Source of the DNA: Streptomyces tuirus
Lineage (GTDB): Bacteria > Actinomycetota > Actinomycetes > Streptomycetales > Streptomycetaceae
DNA: 64,000 nucleotides
Reading direction: 5' to 3'
Assembly (NCBI GenBank): GCA_018195615.1
Contig: JAGTPG010000001.1
Location: forward strand, 1,550,001 to 1,614,000
Positions 58,884 through 64,000 of the stretch are shown in pieces. Every line of letters starts with the position of its first letter. The first letter of the stretch is position 1. The notes under the pieces were generated by a model that made no database searches, was not told where the DNA came from, and worked only from the letters and a program-made list of their open reading frames with translations. Made by a program: the position numbers and the translations under genes.

Positions 58884-60535
58884 CCGTTCTCCTTCTTGAA
58901 CCGCTCGTAGGCCTTGTTGTGCAGGTCGACCAGCTGCTGCATGTTCTTCGACTTCAGCTCGGCGAGGTAGGCGTTCCACTGGGACAGCGGGCGCTTGCCC
59001 AGGACGAACTGGAGGGTGTTCTGGATGACGTGGTCCTTGAGCGGGGTGTCCCAGAGGGTCGCCTGTTCCTGCTCGAAGGACTGGAGGGGGTGGGCCGGGT
59101 CGATGGGGAGTTGTTCGCGCTGGGCCATGGCGTCCTGGAACTTCTTCTCGTCCGGGCTGAACATCGAGGAGACGAGTTCCCGGCTGCCGCCGTAGGCGAA
59201 GACGCCGTTGTAGAAGCCGTAGTCCTTCTGCATGTCCTTCGGGGCGTCCGGGTCGGACCCCATGAGGCTGATGCCGGGCTTCGGCTTGTACTGGCTTCCG
59301 GATCGGGTGTAGGTGACGCCCTCGACGCCCCAGCGCGCCAGCCGCTGGCCCTCGTCCGAGTACCAGAGCCAGTCCACGAACTGCATCATGGCGACGAAGC
59401 TGTCGCTCTTCAGCGCCTTGCTGGAGATCATCACACCGTTCTCCAGCCGGCTGCCGCCGAGCACCACGGGACCGGCGGGCCCGAGCGGCACCGGGACCAT
59501 CTCGATCTTCGCGCCCTCGACCTGCTTCTCCAGGTTGTAGCGGTAGTTCTGCACCAGCTCCTGGGGGTTGGCGCTCATCGCGTAGCACTTCTCGGCGAGC
59601 AGTTTCTGCAGGGCCTGGTCGTCGGTCTGGCTGAAGCTCTCCGGGTCCATGAGCTTCTCGGCGACGAGCCCCCGCAGGTACTCGACCATCTGGCGGTAGC
59701 CGTCCTGAGCGCCCGTGAAGACGTACTTCCGCGCCTTGTGGTCGAAGCTGATGTTGTCGTACGTCCAGCCGGCTCTGACTCCGAAGGCCTGGCCGAGGTA
59801 GCTGAACAGGGCGCCGCAGGGGAACGGGGTGTTGGTGCTCCAGCGGTCGGAGAAGGGGTACGTGCCCGGATACTCCTCCTTCAGCGCCTTCAGCACGTCG
59901 TGGACCTCGTCCCAGGTGGTGGGCAGGCTGAGGCCGTGCTTGTCGAGGACGTCCGTGCGGAAGGAGAGCGAGTAGCCGGCCTTGACCTTCTCGTGCAGGC
60001 CGGGCAGCAGGTAGTACTTGCCGTCGGACTGGCGGATCGAGTCGAGCTCGGGCTCCAGCTTCCACTTGCGTACCTTCTCGCGGAAGTTGGGCATCAGCTT
60101 CACGTAGTCGCTGACCGGGAGGATGGCTCCCGAGGAGACGAAGGCGACCTCCGAGGGGTGGTACGTCTTGGGGATGAGGAACGGGGCGTCCCCCGCCCCG
60201 ATGAGGACGCTGCGCTTCTTCTCGTAGTCGGCCAGCGGGACGTCGACCGGCTTGAGGGTCACCCCCGTGCGCTTGGTGAGCTCCTTCCAGAACAGCCAGC
60301 CGTTCTTCATCGGGTAGACCGGGTTGTTGTTGTGCAGCACGGAGAAGGACAGCGGCTCGGCGGCCTTGAACTGCTGCCCGGCCCGGTAGTTCTTCATCGC
60401 CCCGTTCTGTTTCTTGGAGAGGTCCTTGCTGTCCCCTCCGTCGTCCCCGCTGCCGCAGCCGGTGACCGTGGCGAGACCGATGAAGCCCGCGGCGGCGAGT
60501 ATCTGGCGCCGCGAGAGCTGTCCTGCGTTCATCAC
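58880..60535 (-). CDS. LplA-type sugar-binding lipoprotein (aldouronate/oligosaccharide transporter)
   Basis: A 551-residue protein with a twin-arginine-like start (LSRRQILAAAGFIGLATVTG) and lipobox TGC. The large size and segments PLSFSVLHNNNPVYPMKNGW, DAPFLIPKTYHPSEVAFVSS and DEVHDVLKALKEEYPGTYPF are typical of LplA-type binding proteins, which serve big or charged oligosaccharides such as aldouronates or pectin fragments. GTG 60535 and ATG 60532 are adjacent; AAGGAG precedes them. The two permease genes lie upstream in the operon. Confidence 0.87.
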   Translation of the reverse strand: MMNAGQLSRRQILAAAGFIGLATVTGCGSGDDGGDSKDLSKKQNGAMKNYRAGQQFKAAEPLSFSVLHNNNPVYPMKNGWLFWKELTKRTGVTLKPVDVPLADYEKKRSVLIGAGDAPFLIPKTYHPSEVAFVSSGAILPVSDYVKLMPNFREKVRKWKLEPELDSIRQSDGKYYLLPGLHEKVKAGYSLSFRTDVLDKHGLSLPTTWDEVHDVLKALKEEYPGTYPFSDRWSTNTPFPCGALFSYLGQAFGVRAGWTYDNISFDHKARKYVFTGAQDGYRQMVEYLRGLVAEKLMDPESFSQTDDQALQKLLAEKCYAMSANPQELVQNYRYNLEKQVEGAKIEMVPVPLGPAGPVVLGGSRLENGVMISSKALKSDSFVAMMQFVDWLWYSDEGQRLARWGVEGVTYTRSGSQYKPKPGISLMGSDPDAPKDMQKDYGFYNGVFAYGGSRELVSSMFSPDEKKFQDAMAQREQLPIDPAHPLQSFEQEQATLWDTPLKDHVIQNTLQFVLGKRPLSQWNAYLAELKSKNMQQLVDLHNKAYERFKKENG

Positions 60536-60575
60536 GGAGACTCCTTTGTTCCGTAAGCGGGTGGCGGAGGCGGCG

Positions 60576-61445
60576 TCAGCCCTTGACCGCGCCGAGCATC
60601 ACGCCGGAGACGAAGTAGCGCTGGACGAACGGGTACACGCAGAGGATCGGCAGGGCGGTGAGGACGATGGTGACCGACTGGATGTTCGCGCCGACCTGGC
60701 TGAGTTGCTCGGCGCCCGCACCGGCGTTGCCGCCGCCGGTGGCGCCCTGGATGAGGTTGCGGAGATAGACCGTGACCGGCATCAGGTCGGTTCGGTCCAT
60801 GTAGAGGAACGCGCTGAACCAGGAGTTCCAGAAGGACACCGAGTAGAACAGCACCATCGTCGCCACGACCGCCTTGGACAGCGGCAACACGATCCGGAGC
60901 AGCGTGCCGTACGTACTCAGGCCGTCGATCTGCGCGGCCTCCTCCAGTTCGGTCGGCAGGTTCTCGAAGAAGGCCTTCATCACCAGCAGGTTGAAGACGC
61001 TGATGGCGTTCGGCAGGGCGATCGCCCAGACGCTGTTCTTCAGGCCGAGGCTGGTGACCAGGATGTAGTTGGGGATCAGGCCGCCGGTGAAGAACATGGT
61101 GAACACGGCGATGCCGACCAGCGCGCCACGCCCCTTGAGGTTCTTCTTCGACAGCACATAGGCGTAACACGTCGTCAGCACCATGGCCACGGCCGTCGCC
61201 ACGACCGTGTACAGCACGGTGTTGCCGTAGTTCCGCCAGAACATCGAGTCCTGGAACACGATCTTGTACGTGGTGAGGTTGAACCCCTTGGGCAGCAGGG
61301 TCACCTCACCGGCCCGGATCTGCCGCTCCCCGCTGAAGGACCGCGCGAGGATGTTGACGAAGGGGTAGAGGGTCACGAGCACGACCAGGGTGAGGATCAC
61401 CCCGTTGACCCCCTGGAAGACCCGGTAGGACCGACTCGGCTTCAC
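60576..61445 (-). CDS. LplC/YtcP-type ABC sugar permease
   Basis: A 289-residue permease with six helices, starting at GTG 61445 that overlaps the partner stop (GTGA). The EAA loop is LEEAAQIDGLSTYGTLLRIV and the ending FVQRYFVSGVMLGAVKG is the family standard. Together with the next gene and the LplA-type binding protein it forms the importer. Confidence 0.9.
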   Translation of the reverse strand: MKPSRSYRVFQGVNGVILTLVVLVTLYPFVNILARSFSGERQIRAGEVTLLPKGFNLTTYKIVFQDSMFWRNYGNTVLYTVVATAVAMVLTTCYAYVLSKKNLKGRGALVGIAVFTMFFTGGLIPNYILVTSLGLKNSVWAIALPNAISVFNLLVMKAFFENLPTELEEAAQIDGLSTYGTLLRIVLPLSKAVVATMVLFYSVSFWNSWFSAFLYMDRTDLMPVTVYLRNLIQGATGGGNAGAGAEQLSQVGANIQSVTIVLTALPILCVYPFVQRYFVSGVMLGAVKG

Positions 61446-62433
61446 CACAGGCTCGTCCCCACTGTGCGGCGCGAGAGCTGGTTGGCGGACGTGATGAGGA
61501 CCAGGCCGATGATCGCCTCGAACAGTCCGATGGCGGCGGCGTAGCTGAAGCTGTTGGACTCCACACCTGACCGGTAGACGTACGTCGAGATCACGTCGGC
61601 GGTCGGGTACGTCAGCGGGTTGTACAGCAGCAGCACCTTCTCGAAGCCGACCGCCATGAACGTGCCGACGTTGAGGATCAGCAGCGTGATCATCGTGGGC
61701 CGGATGCCGGGCAGGGTGACGTGCCAGATCTGCTGCCAGCGGTTGGCGCCGTCGATGCGCGCGGCCTCGTACAGGTCCTCGTCGATCGTGGTGAGCGCGG
61801 CGAGGTAGAGGATCGTGCCCCAGCCGGCGGTCTGCCAGATCTCCGAGCCGACATAGATGGTGCGGAACCACTCGGGTTCCTGGATGAAGCGGATCGGGTC
61901 GTGGCCGAACCAGCCGAGGATGTGGTTGACGGGTCCGTCGCCGGCGAGCATCTGCATGGTGATGCCCGCGACGATCACGATCGACAGGAAATGCGGGAGG
62001 TACGACACCGACTGGACGAACCGTTTCAGCGAGCGCCGGCGCACCTCGTTGAGGAGCAGCGCCAGCACGATCGGGACGGGGAAGCAGAACAGCAGCGTGA
62101 GCCCGCCGATCCACAGGGTGTTCCGGAACACCTGCCAGAACGTGGGGTCGTTGAGGAACATCTGCACGTAGCGCAGCCCCACCCACTCCTCGCCGAAGAT
62201 CGATCCCCCGGCTCGAAGCGGCGGAAGGCGATCACGTTGCCGATCATCGGCAGATAGCGGAAGACCAGGAAGAACAGCAGCGGCAGGATCGCCAGCGAGT
62301 ACAACTGCCAGTCGCGGCGCAGCGCCCGCCGCCAGCCGGTCCCGGCGGGAGCACGCTTGCGGCGGCGGGGGGCGGCTCTGGCCGGCGGCGGATCCTGGGT
62401 GCCCGGCGGGGCCGACGTGGTGGACGTGCTCAT
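61442..62433 (-). CDS. LplB-type ABC sugar permease, frameshifted at 62205-62209
   Basis: Corrected length is 330 residues. The N-terminus (STSTTSAPPGTQ, then basic and the helix WQLYSLAILPLLFFLVFRYL) is in one frame and the rest (VGLRYVQMFLNDPTFWQVFR, EAA loop YEAARIDGANRWQQIWHVTL) in another. One G (minus strand) is missing at 62205-62209; repair gives FEPGGSIFGEEWVGLRYVQM. It is first in the operon, with GGGAGG before ATG 62433 and a TTGACA-N17-TAGGTT promoter upstream. Confidence 0.88.
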
Positions 62434-62466
62434 GCTCGGGCCTCCCGTGGGCATGGGACGCGGAAC

Positions 62467-62477
62467 CGAAACTTTCG
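62467..62477. promoter_or_regulatory. CGAAACTTTCG operator (BxlR/XlnR type)
   Basis: An 11-bp perfect palindrome. CGAA-N-TTCG is the published element for BxlR-type xylan/xylobiose regulators in Streptomyces, as I recall. It lies 34 bp before the lplB-type start. Confidence 0.65.
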
Positions 62478-62482
62478 AGCGC

Positions 62483-62529
62483 TTACCGGTAACTTCGCGG
62501 CAACCTAAGGCCAGTGGAAAGCGCTGTCA
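62483..62529 (-). promoter_or_regulatory. lpl operon promoter with LacI-type operators
   Basis: On the minus strand TTGACA (62530-62525) and TAGGTT (62507-62502) are spaced by 17 bp, a near-perfect housekeeping promoter. TGACAGCGCTTTC (62529-62517) overlaps the -35, and TTACCGGTAA (62483-62492), a perfect palindrome, lies just past the start point. Both words recur at the beta-mannosidase promoter (19096-19119). Confidence 0.7.
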
Positions 62530-62663
62530 ATGGGTGCTGCGGCGGTCAGCGGGGCGCCTGTGCCGCGTTGGAATCGCGTCGGAGGTGGGTAGGCCCCAGG
62601 GATCTGCCGCCCGTCGTCCGTCGCAAGTTTCTGGATGACCACCGACTCCTGCGAGGTGCCGTC

Positions 62664-63649
62664 GTGCCCGTGTTCGACCTGCCGCTGACCCAACTGGAGC
62701 GCCATCGCCCGGACATCGAGGAGCCCGCCGACTTCGACGCGTTCTGGCTGAGCACCCTGAAGGAGGCCGGCCAGTCCGACCCACTGGTGTCGGTGCGGCC
62801 GGTGGAGACGGGCCTGAAGCTGACGCGGACCTGGGACGTGACCTTCCGGGGCTTCGCGGGCGACCCGGTACGAGCCTGGTTCAGCAGGCCCGCGGGGGCC
62901 GACGAACTCCTGCCCGCCGTCGTCGAGTTCGCCGGCTACGGACGCGGCCGGGGCCTCCCCCACGAACGCCTCACCTGGGTCAACGCCGGGTATGCGCATC
63001 TGCTCATGGACAACCGCGGCCAGGGCGACCAGTACGGGTGCGGTGGCGACACCCCGACCCGCACGCCGGTGCTCCCGGCGGGCCCGGGCCTGCCGTGCGT
63101 GGGCTGCTCGCCCCGGGGACTACCACTACCGGCGTCTGATCACCGATGCGGTTCGGGCGGTTTCGGCGGTGCGGGGACTGCCCGGTGCGGACCCCGGGCG
63201 GACCGTCGCTGTCGGCAACAGCCAGGGGGCGGGGTGGCCTTGGCCGTGGCCGGTCTCGTCCCCGACCTGGCGGCGCTGCTCGTCACGGCGCCGTTGCTGT
63301 GCGGGATCCGGCGGGCGCTGGACCTCACGGACGCGGGGCCGTACGGGGAGATCGCCGCGTATCTGTCCGTCCATCGGGGGCTGAGCGGGACGCCTGTCGC
63401 ACGCTGTCCTACGTCGAGGGTGTGTCCTTCGCTCGTCGTGCGCAGGCGCCGGCTCATTTCGGTGTGGGGTTGCGGGATGTGGTCTGTCCCCCGAGTGGGG
63501 CGTACGCGGCGTTCAACCGTTACGGGGAGTTGGCCGGTGTGGACGTGGGCAAGGAGATCCACGCGTATCCGTTCAACGGGCATGAGGGTGGGGACGCGGT
63601 GCATGTTCGTCGTCAACTGGACTGGCTGGCGGGGATACTCGCGCCGTAG
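62664..63649 (+). CDS. CE7 acetyl xylan esterase / cephalosporin-C deacetylase family, with four frameshifts
   Basis: Corrected length is 329 residues, normal for CE7. The N-terminus PVFDLPLTQLERHRPDIEEP ADFDAFW is typical, as are MDNRGQGDQYGCGGDTP, the nucleophile GNSQGG, and the histidine in PFNGHEGG. Single bases are missing at 63052-63055, 63115-63118, 63225-63229 and 63376-63380; together the repairs restore a continuous family sequence. It removes O-acetyl groups from imported xylo-oligosaccharides and fits the GH67/LplABC region. Start GTG 62664 is uncertain; GTG 62670 is also in frame. Confidence 0.85.
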
Positions 63650-63717
63650 GAGTGCGGGTGTGACGACGGGTGCGGACCGTGCCCCTTCAGGGGCGTTGTT
63701 GCTAGCCTCGTCGTGAC

Positions 63718-64000
63718 GTGAGGTATCCCAGCATCCAGCAGTTGCAGCTGTTCCTGCTCCTCGCCGAGGAACTGCACTTCGGGCGGGCGGCGCGGCGTGC
63801 GTTCATGGCGCAGCCGACGTTCTCCCGGCACATCACCGCGCTGGAGGAGCGGCTGGGTGTCACCCTGGTGGACCGCACGACGCGCAGGGTCGCGCTGAGC
63901 GCGGCGGGTGAGGCGCTCGTGGGACGGGCCCGGACCGTGGTGGAGGCGGCCGACGAACTGCGCCGCGAGGCCGAGGCGCAGGCCAACACCGCCGCGGGCC
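63718..64000 (+). CDS. LysR-family transcriptional regulator, N-terminus (cut by window edge)
   Basis: The first 94 residues, starting from GTG 63718, hold a textbook LysR winged HTH (LQLFLLLAEELHFGRAARRA, then FMAQPTFSRHITALEERLGV TLVDRTTRRVALSAAGE). The target cannot be told; it is on the same strand as the CE7 gene, 68 bp downstream. A CCCCTTCAGGGG hairpin lies in the gap (about 63682-63694). Confidence 0.88.
   Translation, partial: MRYPSIQQLQLFLLLAEELHFGRAARRAFMAQPTFSRHITALEERLGVTLVDRTTRRVALSAAGEALVGRARTVVEAADELRREAEAQANTAAG

Larger units (their letters stand above)
62434..62663. other. Divergent regulatory region between lplB-type operon and CE7 gene
   Basis: This 230-bp spacer holds, on the minus strand, a near-consensus promoter, and three operator-like palindromes described separately. 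On the plus side, GTG 62664 has only a weak GAGG-like site. Confidence 0.6.

Noticed and set aside
57981..58910. 309-residue plus-strand ORF over DUF624
   Set aside because: Gln/Gly/Glu-rich product without motif; the minus strand gives a multi-helix membrane protein after one repair, with overlapping starts and stops.

Overview
The window is very high-GC actinobacterial DNA and is almost certainly a Streptomyces chromosome. The gene set and order (coproporphyrin-type heme genes hemQ-hemY and hemE, whiI preceded by a WhiG-type promoter, an RNase D gene, a fatty-acid beta-oxidation pair, dxs, xylFGH with the ROK regulator rok7B7, then ngcEFG) is the arrangement I recall from the central arm of Streptomyces genomes. 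GTG starts with purine-rich ribosome sites and 4-base ATGA/GTGA overlaps are common. I saw no rRNA, tRNA, phage, IS transposase or CRISPR array.

Layout. 1-10.2 kb: start of a GMC choline oxidase/dehydrogenase-type gene, an aldehyde dehydrogenase, DUF4142 and TIGR04222 envelope proteins, a secreted TAP-type peptidase, hemQ-hemY, a DUF4349 lipoprotein and a pyridine-nucleotide-disulfide oxidoreductase. 10.3-15.9 kb: small hypothetical protein, rhomboid protease, hemE, DUF3000, whiI, RNase D. 15.9-22.6 kb: a sugar-ABC / beta-mannosidase / LacI island. 22.7-26.1 kb: thiolase and FadB-like multifunctional protein. 26.2-32.2 kb: a polysaccharide locus made of a membrane-anchored CBM3-GH16-like protein, a NodB-type deacetylase, a synthase strikingly like class I hyaluronan synthase, and a UDP-sugar 6-dehydrogenase. 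32.4-34.6 kb: a beta-propeller-like protein, a NYN-domain protein and a repeat-rich spacer. 34.6-38.2 kb: amino-acid permease and dxs. 38.5-47.0 kb: xylHGF, rok7B7, ngcGFE. 47.3-63.6 kb: a glycan-degradation region with GH92 alpha-mannosidase, GH67 alpha-glucuronidase, GH42 beta-galactosidase, an LplABC/aldouronate-type transporter and a CE7 acetyl esterase. A LysR gene runs off the right edge.

How the genes work together. Much of the right half takes up and trims plant or chitin-derived glycans: ngcEFG with a DasR-like site (GlcNAc/chitobiose), xylFGH with a Rok7B7 site (xylose), and GH67 + CE7 + LplABC with a CGAAACTTTCG operator (acetylated glucuronoxylan fragments). The left half supplies heme, isoprenoid, fatty-acid and developmental functions. 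The 26-32 kb locus points the other way: it looks like synthesis and tailoring of an extracellular aminosugar/uronic-acid polymer, and is the best candidate for an undescribed system here.

Quality warning. I count about 27 single-base frameshifts in 19 otherwise intact genes, including hemE, whiI, xylF and xylH. All but one are missing bases, nearly all inside G or C runs of 3-6. They look like sequence errors, not gene decay, so I annotate those genes as full CDSs with the breakpoint stated.
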